Below are positions 18,001 to 26,696 of a DNA stretch of 64,000 nucleotides, one piece after another. This stretch comes from Pseudomonas frederiksbergensis (GTDB lineage: Bacteria; Pseudomonadota; Gammaproteobacteria; Pseudomonadales; Pseudomonadaceae). Under the pieces are notes generated by a model, which worked only from the letters and a program-made list of their open reading frames with translations, was not told the origin of the DNA and did not search any database. Positions within the stretch are counted from its first letter, which is position 1, and each line of letters opens with the position of its first letter. A program made the translations under genes and the position numbers. Location of the stretch: positions 62,001 to 126,000 of the forward strand of contig NZ_MOBR01000002.1 in the NCBI RefSeq assembly GCF_003732705.1, read 5' to 3'.

Positions 18001-19029
18001 AAAGGTCGCAACGTGTACCAGGTGGCCATCGCCGACGCGGAAGAAGTCAAACGCGGCACCTTCGTGATGCCAACCCTGATCGAACTGGAAAGCTTCGACG
18101 AACTGCAACGGGAGATCTTCGGCCCGGTGCTGCACGTGGTTCGCTATAAGCGCAAAGACATCGACCAACTGATCGGCCAGATCAACGCTTCCGGCTACGG
18201 CCTGACCCTGGGTGTGCACACCCGGATCGATGAAACCATCGCCAAGGTGATCGACAACGTCAATGCCGGTAACGTTTATGTGAACCGCAACATCGTTGGT
18301 GCCGTGGTTGGCGTGCAGCCGTTCGGCGGCGAAGGTCTGTCGGGCACCGGGCCGAAGGCCGGTGGTCCGCTGTACCTCTACCGTTTGTTGTCGACACGTC
18401 CTACGGATGCAATCGAACAATCCTTCGCTCGCGGTGATGCCATCGCAGCACCGGACGTTCGTCTGCGTGATGCCATGAGCAAGCCGCTGACCGCCCTGCA
18501 AGCCTGGGCCGACAGCAACAAGTTTGCCGACCTGAGCTCCCTGTGCGTGCAGTTCGCCGCCCAGTCGCAAAGCGGGATCACCCGTGTTCTGGCGGGTCCG
18601 ACTGGCGAGCGCAACAGCTACGCCATCCTGCCGCGCGAACACGTGCTGTGCCTGGCGGAAGTTGAAGGCGATCTGCTGACTCAACTGGCGGCGGTATTGG
18701 CGGTGGGCGGTTCGGCGGTATGGCCGGAAGCTGACGTGACCAAGGCACTGTTCGCACGTTTGCCGAAGGACATTCAGGCGAAGATCAAACTGGTTTCCGA
18801 CTGGAACAAGGACGAAGTGGTGTTTGATGCGGTCCTGCATCATGGCCATTCGGATCAACTGCGTGCGGTGTGCCAGCAAGTGGCCAAGCGTGCCGGGGCG
18901 ATTGTTGGGGTTCATGGGTTGTCCCAGGGCGAGACCAACATTGCGCTGGAGCGGTTGGTGATCGAGCGGGCGTTGAGTGTTAACACGGCTGCGGCGGGTG
19001 GTAATGCCAGCCTGATGACCATCGGCTGA
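15079..19029 (+). CDS. putA: Trifunctional PutA: transcriptional repressor, proline dehydrogenase, P5C dehydrogenase
   Basis: The product has 1316 aa and oxidises proline to glutamate in two steps. Domains: ribbon-helix-helix DNA-binding residues 1-47, FAD-dependent proline dehydrogenase barrel about 260-565 (RLVKGAYWDSEIK, YEFQCLHGMGE), then NAD-dependent glutamate-semialdehyde dehydrogenase about 650-1120 with catalytic Glu880 (AETGGQN) and Cys914 (SAGQRCSA), and a C-terminal domain typical of trifunctional PutA. The start at 15079 has GAGGA 7 bases upstream and directly gives the RHH sequence; an in-frame ATG at 15043 lacks this. It represses itself and putP when proline is absent and moves to the membrane when reduced. 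Confidence 0.97.
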   Translation: MATTTLGVKLDDPTRERLKAAATSIDRTPHWLIKQAIFNYLEKLEGGATLTELSGLTKDSDDAVDAPTDHAHQCFLEFAESILPQSVLRASITSAYRRPEPEVVPMLIEQARLPAAMAEATNKLASSIAEKLRNQKSAGGRAGIVQGLLQEFSLSSQEGVALMCLAEALLRIPDKGTRDALIRDKISTGNWHPHLGNSPSLFVNAATWGLLLTGKLVATHNEAGLTSSLSRIIGKSGEPMIRKGVDMAMRLMGEQFVTGETIAEALANASKFESKGFRYSYDMLGEAALTELDAQKYLASYEQAIHSIGKASHGRGIYEGPGISIKLSALHPRYSRAQYERVMDELYPRLLSLTLLAKQYDIGLNIDAEEADRLELSLDLLERLCFEPQLTGWNGIGFVIQAYQKRCPYVIDYVIDLARRSRHRLMIRLVKGAYWDSEIKRAQVEGLEGYPVYTRKVYTDVSYIACARKLLSVPEVIYPQFATHNAHTLSAIYHIAGQNYYPGQYEFQCLHGMGEPLYEQVVGKVSEGKLNRPCRVYAPVGTHETLLAYLVRRLLENGANTSFVNQIADQSITIQALVADPVASIERMATAEGGFGLPHPRIPLPRDLYGAERANSSGIDMANEHRLASLSCALLATAHNSWKAAPMLGCASSTETPAPVLNPSDLRDVVGHVQEATVEDVDNAIQCALNAGPIWQATPPAERAAILERAADLMEGEIQPLMGLLAREAGKTFANAIAEVREAVDFLRYYAVQARNNFTNDAHRPLGPVVCISPWNFPLAIFSGQVAAALAAGNPVLAKPAEQTPLVAAQAVRLLLEAGIPEGVLQLLPGRGETVGARLVGDDRVKGVMFTGSTEVARLLQRNVAGRLDAQGRPIPLIAETGGQNAMIVDSSALTEQVVIDVVSSAFDSAGQRCSALRVLCLQEDSADRVIEMLKGAMAECRLGNPERLSVDIGPVIDAEAKAGIEKHIQAMRDKGRNVYQVAIADAEEVKRGTFVMPTLIELESFDELQREIFGPVLHVVRYKRKDIDQLIGQINASGYGLTLGVHTRIDETIAKVIDNVNAGNVYVNRNIVGAVVGVQPFGGEGLSGTGPKAGGPLYLYRLLSTRPTDAIEQSFARGDAIAAPDVRLRDAMSKPLTALQAWADSNKFADLSSLCVQFAAQSQSGITRVLAGPTGERNSYAILPREHVLCLAEVEGDLLTQLAAVLAVGGSAVWPEADVTKALFARLPKDIQAKIKLVSDWNKDEVVFDAVLHHGHSDQLRAVCQQVAKRAGAIVGVHGLSQGETNIALERLVIERALSVNTAAAGGNASLMTIG

Positions 19030-19038
19030 CACACCACT

Positions 19039-19148
19039 GATCGTTCCCACGCTCCCGCGTGGGAATGCCTCCTGCGACGCTCTGCGTCGAGCCGTTGAGG
19101 GACGCGGAGCGTCCCGGGCTGCATTCCCACGCGGAGCGTGGGAACGAT
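19039..19148. repeat. Long palindromic intergenic repeat (family 3)
   Basis: This starts GATCGTTCCCACGCTCCCGC and ends GAGCGTGGGAACGAT, with an inner palindrome around GCGACGCTCTGCGTC. It is directly after the putA stop. Confidence 0.85.
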
Positions 19149-19176
19149 CATAGGTTAAGCAGCAGCGGCAAGTTAT

Positions 19177-19251
19177 AAGCTGCAAGCTGCAAGCTGCAAG
19201 CTGCAAGCTGCAAGCTGCAAGTAGAAAGCTAACTGCTTTTACTTGCAGCTT
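19177..19251. repeat. Heptanucleotide tandem repeat followed by an inverted copy
   Basis: Six perfect copies of AAGCTGC occupy 19177-19218. The last unit continues as AAGCTGCAAGTA (19212-19223), whose exact reverse complement lies at 19240-19251, so a 12-bp hairpin can form. No gene is seen elsewhere in 19030-19353. Confidence 0.85.
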
Positions 19252-19353
19252 GAAGCTTGTAACTTGTGCCGCCCCATCACCCCCATCTATCTTCCTTCCC
19301 CATTTTTATAAGCAACCCTAGACTGCGGCATACTTTTTTAAAGGTAGTCCGAC

Positions 19354-21156
19354 ATGTCCGAGACGTTGCTCAGTTCCCGCAATCTGGCTTTCGAGCTGTA
19401 TGAAGTCCTCGATGCCGAGGGCCTGACCCAGCGTGAGCGGTTCGCCGAGCACAATCGCGAGACGTTCGACGCCGCCATCGGCACCGCCCGCAGCATCGCC
19501 GAGAAGTTTTTCGCCCCGCACAACCGCAAGGGCGACGAGAATGAGCCGCGCTATGAGAACGGTCAGGCGATTCTGATTCCAGAGGTGAAACCGGCGGTGG
19601 ATGCGTTCCTCGAAGCCGGTTTCCTCAATGCCGCGCGAAGTTTCGACGCGGGCGGCATGCAACTTCCTACATTGTTGTCCCAGGCCTGTTTTGCGCACTT
19701 CCAATCCGCCAACGCGGCGTCCACTTCGTATCCGTTCCTGACCATGGGCGCGGCCAACCTGATCGAAAGCTTCGGCACCGAGGAGCAGAAGCAGCGCTTT
19801 CTGCAACCGATGATCGACGGCCGTTTCTTCGGCACCATGGCGCTGACTGAGCCCCATGCCGGATCGTCGCTGTCGGATATTCGTACGCGCGCGGAGCCGG
19901 CGTCTGACGGCACTTACCGACTCAAGGGCAACAAGATCTTCATCTCCGGCGGCGACCATCCGCTGTCGGAAAACATCGTGCATATGGTGTTGGCCAAGTT
20001 GCCGGACGCACCGGCCGGGGTGAAGGGGATTTCGCTGTTTATCGTGCCCAAGTTTTTGGTCAACGATGACGGCAGCCTGGGTAAACGCAACGACGTGTTG
20101 CTGGCCGGGTTGTTCCACAAGATGGGCTGGCGCGGCACCACCTCCACCGCACTGAATTTCGGCGATAAAGGCGAGTGTGTCGGCTATCTGGTGGGCAAGC
20201 CGCACCACGGTTTGAGCTACATGTTCCAGATGATGAACGAGGCGCGAATCGGTGTCGGCATGGGCGCGGTGATGCTCGGTTATGCCGGTTATCTGTACTC
20301 GCTGGAGTATGCCCGCGAACGGCCGCAGGGTCGGGTGCCGGACAGCAAGGACCCGAACACCGCGCCGGTGGCGATCATCCAGCACGCCGACGTCAAGCGC
20401 ATGCTGCTGACGCAAAAAGCCTACGTCGAAGGTTCGTTCGATCTGGGGTTGTACGCGGCGCGGTTGTTCGACGACACCACGACCCTTGAGACCGAAGACG
20501 CGCGCAAACAAGCCCATGAACTGCTGGATTTGCTCACGCCCATCGTCAAATCCTGGCCCTCGGAGTTTTGCCTGAAGGCCAATGAACTGGCGATCCAGAT
20601 TCTCGGCGGCCACGGCTACACCCGCGAATACCCGGTGGAGCAGTACTACCGCGATAACCGTCTTAACCCGATCCATGAAGGCACCCACGGCATTCAATCC
20701 CTGGACTTGCTCGGACGTAAACTGGCGCAGAACGGCGGCGCGGGGCTCAAGCAACTGATTCGCCTGATCGCCAACACTGCCGAGCGCGCCCAGGCGTATG
20801 AAACGTTGACTCCGCTGCGTGAGCCGTTGGAGAAACTGGTGGCGCGCCTGCAAACCGTGACCATCGGCCTGCTGACCGATCTAGGACAAGGCAAGGTCAA
20901 CAGCAGCCTGGCGAACTCGGCGCTGTACCTGAAAGTGTTCGGGCACACGGTGATTGGCTGGCGCTGGCTGGAACAGGCGATTCGCGCCGAGGAAGGCTTG
21001 GCCAAGGGCAATGCGGCGGATGTGAGCTTCTATAAGGGCAAGCTTCAGGCGGCGCGGTATTTCCTGACCTGGGAAGTGCCGGGTTGCCACCATGAGCTGG
21101 CGATTCTTGAGGCGCGGGATGATGTGTGCCTGAGGATGCAGGATGAGTGGTTCTAA
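19354..21156 (+). CDS. Acyl-CoA dehydrogenase (PA5020-like)
   Basis: The 600-aa FAD enzyme catalyses the first, alpha-beta-dehydrogenating step on an acyl-CoA. Seen: the FAD-binding stretch MALTEPHAGSSLSDIRT near residue 165, the EARIGVGMGAV helix region near 295 and ILGGHGYTREYPVEQYYRD near 415, which holds the usual dehydrogenase C-terminal signature. About 130 extra C-terminal residues form the additional domain of the long acyl-CoA dehydrogenase group. AAGGT lies upstream of the ATG. Substrate length cannot be read from sequence. The neighbours rlmJ and nhaP2 in P. aeruginosa are here separated from it by inserted blocks. Confidence 0.9.
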   Translation: MSETLLSSRNLAFELYEVLDAEGLTQRERFAEHNRETFDAAIGTARSIAEKFFAPHNRKGDENEPRYENGQAILIPEVKPAVDAFLEAGFLNAARSFDAGGMQLPTLLSQACFAHFQSANAASTSYPFLTMGAANLIESFGTEEQKQRFLQPMIDGRFFGTMALTEPHAGSSLSDIRTRAEPASDGTYRLKGNKIFISGGDHPLSENIVHMVLAKLPDAPAGVKGISLFIVPKFLVNDDGSLGKRNDVLLAGLFHKMGWRGTTSTALNFGDKGECVGYLVGKPHHGLSYMFQMMNEARIGVGMGAVMLGYAGYLYSLEYARERPQGRVPDSKDPNTAPVAIIQHADVKRMLLTQKAYVEGSFDLGLYAARLFDDTTTLETEDARKQAHELLDLLTPIVKSWPSEFCLKANELAIQILGGHGYTREYPVEQYYRDNRLNPIHEGTHGIQSLDLLGRKLAQNGGAGLKQLIRLIANTAERAQAYETLTPLREPLEKLVARLQTVTIGLLTDLGQGKVNSSLANSALYLKVFGHTVIGWRWLEQAIRAEEGLAKGNAADVSFYKGKLQAARYFLTWEVPGCHHELAILEARDDVCLRMQDEWF

Positions 21157-21168
21157 CACCGACCGACC

Positions 21169-21278
21169 GATCGTTCCCACGCTCTGCGTGGGAATGCAGC
21201 CCGGGACGCTCCGCGGCCCACTAAAAGCGCGACGCGGAGCGTCACAGGAGGCATTCCCACGCGGAGCGTGGGAACGAT
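21169..21278. repeat. Long palindromic intergenic repeat (family 3)
   Basis: Between the convergent acyl-CoA dehydrogenase and chemoreceptor genes. It has the standard outer arms GATCGTTCCCACGC / GCGTGGGAACGAT and inner GACGCTCCGCG / CGCGGAGCGTC. Confidence 0.85.
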
Positions 21279-21281
21279 CGG

Positions 21282-23219
21282 TCAGCTCAACTTAAAACCA
21301 CCCATCTGCCGCGCCAGATCATCCGCCAGACGCTGCAACGTCTGACAGTCTTCACGGCACGCTCTTACCTCCCCCGCCGTCGCCCGTGCCAAGTCCGATA
21401 TCCCCTGCACATTGCGGTTGATCTCCTCGGTCACCGCCGACTGCTCTTCCGTCGCCGTCGCCACTTGATGATTCATGTCGCTGATGCGCTCGATCTGCCC
21501 GGTAATCGCCGTCAACGACGTGCCGGTACGCTGGCTTGACTCAACGCCAGTGCCCGTCGCCGCTTGCCCCGAATGCATGGACGAAACGGCATTCTCCGCA
21601 CCTTGCTTGAGGCTACCGATCATCTGCTGAATCTCGTCGGTGGACGATTGCGTACGTCTGGCCAAAGTACGCACTTCATCCGCCACCACCGCAAACCCAC
21701 GGCCCATGTCACCGGCACGCGCCGCTTCAATCGCAGCATTCAGCGCTAACAGGTTGGTCTGCTCGGAAATCCCGCGAATCACTGCCAGCACCTGATCGAT
21801 GGACGCCACTTGATGCGCCAGTTCCCCCACCGCCGTGGCGGCGACGCCGATTTCGTCGGACATGCTTTCTATATGGCGGATCGAGCCGCCGACCACTTCC
21901 CGCGCCCGCAGCGCTTCATCGCGAGCGGTTTGCGACGCGACCGCGGCATTGCCGGCGTTTTGGGCGATTTCCTGCACAGTCAGACCCATTTCGTGGACGG
22001 CGGTGGCCACCATGTCGGTCATTTCCTGCTGACGCCCGGAGCGCTCGGCGGTGTTGTCCACCACCTTCGCCACTTGGCCGACAGCGGTACGCAAACGCTC
22101 GCTGGTGGTCAGCACTTCGCCAATCATGTCGCGCTGACTTTCCAGGAATCGATTGAAGCCGCGAGCCAGGTCGCCCAGTTCATCGGCGCGACTGGAATCT
22201 AACCGGTGGGTCAAATCTCCACCACCGCTACCGATGGCTACCAGCGCCGCTGTTACCTGACGAATCGGCCGCACCAGCCCACGGGCCAGCAACACCACCA
22301 ACATCAGGCACACCAGCGCCACGGCCAGACCAATTGCGCTGCTGGTCCACATGGCGCGGCGGGCTTCGGCGTAGATCTGCGACTGGGGCACTTCGGCCAC
22401 CAGGGTCCAGCCCAGGTCCCGCAGCGGCAGGCTCAATGCCAGAAAATCTTCGCCATCGCGGGTAAATACGCTGTTGGTGGCAACTTTTTGACCCATGACC
22501 GCTTGCGCCGCCGGGGCGCCGATTTGCTCGGCCAACGTGCGCTTGCCACTGAATTGCGCCTCGGGATGAACCTGGATCAAACCGTCGGAACGCACGAGGT
22601 AGACCTTGCCGCGCTCCCCGAAGTTGAAGTTGTGGATCAGCTCCGACAGCTCTTTCATGCTCAGCCCAAGCCCCGCAACACCCACGACTTTGCCGGCCTG
22701 CTCGACCTTGAGGTCGATGAACAGCGCCAATTCTCCGGTCGCGGTGTCATTGTCGATATTGAGGGTGCGCGGCTGGTTGCTATCAAGGAAGGCATAGAAC
22801 CAGGCGTCTTTTGCATTGGAACGGCTGAGGGTCCGGTCCAGGCCTTTTTCGGTGAGGTAGTGATTGGACGCGGTGCCGACGATCAGCGCGGTAAAGGCTT
22901 TGTGTTCGGCGCGGATGCCTTCCAGGTACTTCACGAACGTGTCGGTCTGGGCACTGTTTTCACCCGCGGCCAGCCAGTCGCGCACCATGCTGTTGCTGGC
23001 GATGTCCTTGGCGGCGGTGAGGGGTTGCACGAGGATGCGCTCGATGTCGTTGCGCATCGCTTCGATGCTCGACGGCAGCGCCTGTTCGACCAGATAGCGC
23101 TGGGCGAGGCGGTTGACCACGAGGGTATAAACGCCAACCACGATCAGAATACTGACCAGCAGGGCGGTGCCCATACTCAGGATCAACTGCCATTGAATAC
23201 TGCGTCGCCAGAACTGCAT
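21282..23219 (-). CDS. Methyl-accepting chemotaxis protein with Cache sensor domain
   Basis: The product has 645 aa. It has an N-terminal membrane helix (about 10-32), a periplasmic dCache-type domain (about 35-275, with [12 protein letters not shown] and [20 protein letters not shown]), a second membrane helix near 280-305, HAMP, and a cytoplasmic signalling hairpin with [17 protein letters not shown]. It signals through CheW/CheA to the flagellar motor. I choose ATG 23219, with GGGGGTG upstream, over an ATG 69 bases earlier. No CheR/CheB tethering pentapeptide is seen at the C-terminus. The ligand is unknown; [11 protein letters not shown] and following residues resemble Cache domains that bind small organic ligands. 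Confidence 0.9.
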   Translation of the reverse strand: MQFWRRSIQWQLILSMGTALLVSILIVVGVYTLVVNRLAQRYLVEQALPSSIEAMRNDIERILVQPLTAAKDIASNSMVRDWLAAGENSAQTDTFVKYLEGIRAEHKAFTALIVGTASNHYLTEKGLDRTLSRSNAKDAWFYAFLDSNQPRTLNIDNDTATGELALFIDLKVEQAGKVVGVAGLGLSMKELSELIHNFNFGERGKVYLVRSDGLIQVHPEAQFSGKRTLAEQIGAPAAQAVMGQKVATNSVFTRDGEDFLALSLPLRDLGWTLVAEVPQSQIYAEARRAMWTSSAIGLAVALVCLMLVVLLARGLVRPIRQVTAALVAIGSGGGDLTHRLDSSRADELGDLARGFNRFLESQRDMIGEVLTTSERLRTAVGQVAKVVDNTAERSGRQQEMTDMVATAVHEMGLTVQEIAQNAGNAAVASQTARDEALRAREVVGGSIRHIESMSDEIGVAATAVGELAHQVASIDQVLAVIRGISEQTNLLALNAAIEAARAGDMGRGFAVVADEVRTLARRTQSSTDEIQQMIGSLKQGAENAVSSMHSGQAATGTGVESSQRTGTSLTAITGQIERISDMNHQVATATEEQSAVTEEINRNVQGISDLARATAGEVRACREDCQTLQRLADDLARQMGGFKLS

Positions 23220-23511
23220 GGAGCACCCCCAAGGAATAAGAGGTTGAATCGATGCAACTGGCGTGCCGATTGTATACAACCGACGCAACTATTTGCCGCA
23301 GGATGAAACGCAAGTGTGCCCAGTTGTTTGAGCCAAACGCATCCTGCAGCAACAGCCCTCTCTTTTAGAGAATCAGTCGCCGTACTCCGCCTCGTCGAAA
23401 ACGCCCTGCACCTGTCAACTCTGACAGGTTACAAAGCAGCACCTTGCGACTAATTTGGAACTCCCGGGCTCACAATTGCACGCCTCCCTTTCAATCAATG
23501 AGCGCACAGTC

Positions 23512-23853
23512 ATGAACAACGACAGCAACACTTCCCCGACGAATCTCGCATGGGACGATGACAGTTTGATCAAGCACGCCAAGGTGGGCGGGACAGTATT
23601 GGATGGCCCGACAAATCCCAAGGTGACCCGAAAGGAATTTGTGACTACAAGCGACGGCCGTTACTTCGTCCAGATTATCGTAGGCTCCGAAATCAGAAGA
23701 ACCTCACAACCGGTCAGTGTCGAGGAGTTCGTGGCTCTCTTGGACGTAGGTGATTACCTCCTCTCAAATGGGAGCACACAGACGGTGGGAGGGTTTCGCT
23801 ACGACAGACAACCCGATGGAAGCTGGCGCGTCGTGGTTATCTGGCGCAGTTGA
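23512..23853 (+). CDS. Hypothetical protein, 113 aa
   Basis: The family was not recognised. It is small, without signal peptide or membrane segment, and ends in a likely beta-rich domain (GRYFVQIIVGS, WRVVVIWRS). ATG 23512 is chosen because the upstream extension to 23455 reads as non-conserved leader. It is convergent with zapA 48 bases away. Real coding is likely from codon use but not proven. Confidence 0.55.
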   Translation: MNNDSNTSPTNLAWDDDSLIKHAKVGGTVLDGPTNPKVTRKEFVTTSDGRYFVQIIVGSEIRRTSQPVSVEEFVALLDVGDYLLSNGSTQTVGGFRYDRQPDGSWRVVVIWRS

Positions 23854-23901
23854 TACAACCGGCAGCAGTGCCCCTGGCCAAGGGGCACTCAGGTGTGCGC
23901 G

Positions 23902-24207
23902 TCAGCCTTGGTGGCCGATGGTCTTTGAAATCACTTCAACCGTGGCGCTGACTTGCTCTTGGTAACGGTCGAGTTCCTGCTGGTGCTGCTTTTTCATTTC
24001 AATCTGCTGGGAGCACAGATTCATCGCCGCCAGCACCAGCAAACGATCACCGATCAGCGTCGGGTATTTGCGTTTAGTGTCGGCCAGGGCTGCCTTCAAC
24101 ATCATCGCGGCGTCCAGCAGGGTTTGCTCTTCCCCGGCCGGCGCCTTGATCGAATAGTCCTCCCCCAGGATCGAGACGACTTTTACCCCTGCGGCGCCCT
24201 GATTCAT
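23902..24207 (-). CDS. zapA: Cell division protein ZapA
   Basis: This 101-aa protein has the ZapA signature: N-terminal VKVVSILGEDYSIKAPAGEE, then DRLLVLAAMNLCSQ and a C-terminal coiled coil. ZapA bundles FtsZ filaments at the division ring. Its ATG overlaps the stop of the upstream 76-aa coiled-coil gene by four bases, so both are made together. In many gammaproteobacteria the 6S RNA gene and ygfA follow zapA; here only 48 bases separate it from an unrelated convergent gene. Confidence 0.92.
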   Translation of the reverse strand: MNQGAAGVKVVSILGEDYSIKAPAGEEQTLLDAAMMLKAALADTKRKYPTLIGDRLLVLAAMNLCSQQIEMKKQHQQELDRYQEQVSATVEVISKTIGHQG

Positions 24208-24434
24208 GCGCTGACAGGGCCGGCGCTGACGCGCTCAACCAGGGCCTGGATGCGTGCGGCGGTGGCGCCTTGTTTCTCTTCCTGTTCCATCAGGCTCAGT
24301 TGCAGGCTTTCGTTTTCATCCTTGGCCTGGGCCAGTTCTGCGCTCAGGGTCTGGTTGGTGCCGAGCAGGCTCTGGTTCTGTTGCACCAGGTCGCTGACCA
24401 GTTGTTCCAATTGACTCAGGGATGCTTCCAACAT
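24204..24434 (-). CDS. TIGR02449-family small coiled-coil protein (ZapB-like)
   Basis: The 76-aa protein is one continuous heptad-rich coiled coil (LSQLEQLVSDLVQQNQSLLG and following). It matches the small proteins encoded directly upstream of zapA in pseudomonads. A role as a ZapA partner at the division ring is inferred from gene order. Stop and next start overlap by four bases. Confidence 0.85.
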   Translation of the reverse strand: MLEASLSQLEQLVSDLVQQNQSLLGTNQTLSAELAQAKDENESLQLSLMEQEEKQGATAARIQALVERVSAGPVSA

Positions 24435-24627
24435 TTTGATTTTCCAAGCTTTTTCAAAGGGCGCGTACGATAAAGAAAAGTCACCACGGATGCCAGGGTT
24501 ATTGGGGCGCGAGGCCTTGATTTTCCTGGCGGGCGACGTTCCTCGCGAGTTTTAAAGACTGTGATTGGCGGCTCTGGTTCCTGCACTTCGTCGCCGGGGC
24601 CTGTCTGCGACAAATTCGCACAGGGGC

Positions 24628-24654
24628 TCAAGACTTTAGTCGTATGACCGATAA
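24628..24654 (+). promoter_or_regulatory. FliA (sigma-28) promoter of the chemoreceptor gene at 24710
   Basis: TCAAG at 24628-24632, a 14-base spacer, then ACCGATAA at 24647-24654, against the pseudomonad consensus TCAAG-N14-GCCGATAA (one mismatch). It lies 56 bases before the ATG. It predicts co-expression with late flagellar genes. Confidence 0.75.
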
Positions 24655-24709
24655 GTCATCCATATAGCAGTCTCAGCCCCGCACGGATGCGCTTTTCACG
24701 GTAAATACC

Positions 24710-26335
24710 ATGTCCCTTCGTAATATGAATATCGCGCCGCGGGCGTTCCTTGGCTTTGCCTTGATTGGCGCTCTGATGCTGATCCTGGGCGTATTCGCCC
24801 TGAATCAGATGAGCAAGATTCGCGCAGCCGGTGAAGACATCGCCAACGCCAGCGTGCCGAGCATCAAGAGCCTGGACGAGTTCACGCAACTGACCCTGCG
24901 TCTGCGGGTGCTGTCCTACCGTTTGTTGATCAACCGCGAACCTGATGTGCAGCAGAAAACCATGGAACTGTTTGACGTGCGCAACCAGCAGATCCGCGAC
25001 GCCCAGCGGATTTACGAACCGCTGATCGACGGCCCGCAGGAGCGTGCGGCTTATGATCAGTACGTGCAGTTGCTGGCGCAGTACCGTCAACTTGAAGACC
25101 GGATGAAAAGTCTGTCGCGCAACAATCAGATCGATGACCTGCGCAAAATGCTCAACACCGAACTGCTGGCCAACTCCGAGGCGGTCAACAATGCCCTGGC
25201 GAAGTTGCTGGAAATCAACACCCAGCAGTCCCAAGACACCAATCAAAAAGCCACCGACCAATATTCGTCAGCGTTCGACCTGGTCGTGACCCTATTGGTC
25301 ATCGCCACCGGCCTGACCCTGCTGTTCGCCTGGTTGCTGACCAACAGCATCACCAAGCCAATCGCCAATGCCTTGAGCGCTGCTGAAGAAATCGCTGAAG
25401 GCAACCTGACCCGTCCGATTACCGTCGATGGCCAGGATGAAGCCGGTCGCCTGCTGCTGGCGATGTCGAAGATGCAGGACAAACTGCGCGACACCCTGCA
25501 ACGGATTTCCGGGTCGGCTACGCAATTGGCGTCCGCCGCTGAAGAGTTGAACAGCGTCACCGACGAAAGCGCCCGAGGCCTGACTCAGCAGAACAACGAA
25601 ATCGAACAGGCCGCCACCGCAGTCAACGAAATGACCAGCGCCGTGGAAGAAGTCGCGCGCAACGCGGTGAGCACCTCCGAAGCCTCGAAGAACGCCACCA
25701 CTTCCGCTGGTGACGGCCGTGATCTGGTGCAGGAAACGGTCAGCGCCATCGAACGCATGAGCGCCGATGTGCAGAGCACCGCAACGCTGATCGGCGACCT
25801 GGCCAACGAATCCCGGGACATTGGCAAGGTACTGGACGTGATTCGCGGCCTGGCGGACCAGACCAACCTGTTGGCCCTGAACGCGGCCATCGAAGCGGCC
25901 CGCGCCGGTGAAGCCGGGCGTGGTTTCGCGGTGGTGGCGGATGAGGTTCGTGCCTTGGCGCACCGCACCCAGCAATCCACCAGCGAAATCGAACGCATGA
26001 TCGGCAGCATCCAGAGCGGCACCGAACACGCGGTGGATTCGATGCGCAACAGCACCGAGCGCGCTGAATCGACGTTGAACATCGCCCGTGGTGCCGGTAT
26101 GTCGCTGGACACGATCAACAGTGCGATTGTCGAGATCAACGAGCGCAACCTGGTGATCGCCAGCGCGGCGGAAGAACAGGCGCAGGTGGCCCGTGAAGTG
26201 GACCGCAACCTGGTGAACATTCGGGATCTGTCGGTGCAATCGGCGACCGGGGCGAATCAGACCAGCGCGGCCAGCAGCGAGCTGTCGCGCTTGGCGCTGG
26301 ACCTGAACAATATGGTTGGGCGGTTTAGCCTTTGA
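24710..26335 (+). CDS. Methyl-accepting chemotaxis protein with four-helix-bundle sensor domain
   Basis: The 541-aa receptor has a membrane helix at about 10-32, a periplasmic helical 4HB_MCP domain (about 35-185), a second membrane helix at about 190-213, HAMP, and the signalling hairpin with [17 protein letters not shown] near residue 400. It senses an unknown ligand and signals to CheA. ATG 24725 is a possible alternative start. A FliA promoter lies upstream, unlike at the other chemoreceptor gene here. No C-terminal CheR-binding pentapeptide is seen. Confidence 0.93.
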   Translation: MSLRNMNIAPRAFLGFALIGALMLILGVFALNQMSKIRAAGEDIANASVPSIKSLDEFTQLTLRLRVLSYRLLINREPDVQQKTMELFDVRNQQIRDAQRIYEPLIDGPQERAAYDQYVQLLAQYRQLEDRMKSLSRNNQIDDLRKMLNTELLANSEAVNNALAKLLEINTQQSQDTNQKATDQYSSAFDLVVTLLVIATGLTLLFAWLLTNSITKPIANALSAAEEIAEGNLTRPITVDGQDEAGRLLLAMSKMQDKLRDTLQRISGSATQLASAAEELNSVTDESARGLTQQNNEIEQAATAVNEMTSAVEEVARNAVSTSEASKNATTSAGDGRDLVQETVSAIERMSADVQSTATLIGDLANESRDIGKVLDVIRGLADQTNLLALNAAIEAARAGEAGRGFAVVADEVRALAHRTQQSTSEIERMIGSIQSGTEHAVDSMRNSTERAESTLNIARGAGMSLDTINSAIVEINERNLVIASAAEEQAQVAREVDRNLVNIRDLSVQSATGANQTSAASSELSRLALDLNNMVGRFSL

Positions 26336-26377
26336 TCTGAAATGAGCGGTGCGCTCAAGAGCCACCCCTCACCCCAG

Positions 26378-26400
26378 CCCTCTCCCCAAAGGGGAGAGGG
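26378..26400. terminator. Perfect hairpin CCCTCTCCCC-AAA-GGGGAGAGGG
   Basis: A 10-bp perfect stem with a 3-base loop lies 43 bases after the chemoreceptor stop. There is no T run, so it may be a REP-like hairpin rather than a classical terminator. Confidence 0.6.
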
Positions 26401-26477
26401 GAAAGGGAGCCGATCTTCAAGCGTTTCAAACCCTGAGTTCGACTCACAATCGCCAATCCGATCCTGAGTTCGATGTT

Positions 26478-26587
26478 GATCGTTCCCACGCTCTGCGTGG
26501 GAATGCAGCCCGGGACGCTCCGCGTCCCATCAAGAGCCGAACGCGGAGCGTCCGTTGAAGCATTCCCACGCAGAGCGTGGGAACGAT
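26478..26587. repeat. Long palindromic intergenic repeat (family 3)
   Basis: It has the same outer arms as at 3370, with inner GACGCTCCGCG / CGCGGAGCGTC. Together with the hairpin above it fills much of 26336-26696, where no gene is seen. It ends 109 bases before the likely antiporter start. Confidence 0.85.
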
Positions 26588-26696
26588 CATCGCTAAAAGC
26601 TTTTTGACAGCATCACATTTCAACAGGTTAGAATCGCTGGCACGTAGACTGCATGGTCAGTTTGTGCCCGCCTTTCAGCTTTCTGGAGTACTGCCT

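Noticed and set aside
14950..19206. 1418-codon open frame on the minus strand across putA
   Set aside because: It is antisense to putA, whose product has full domain structure and catalytic residues; the minus frame is rich in His/Gln/Arg/Gly typical of antisense frames in high-GC genes.
19177..19251. CRISPR array
   Set aside because: The repeats are 7 bases with no spacers; this is a simple tandem repeat.
24435..24709. 6S RNA gene near zapA
   Set aside because: The region has no long closing stem with a central bubble; it contains only the FliA promoter and leader of the chemoreceptor gene.
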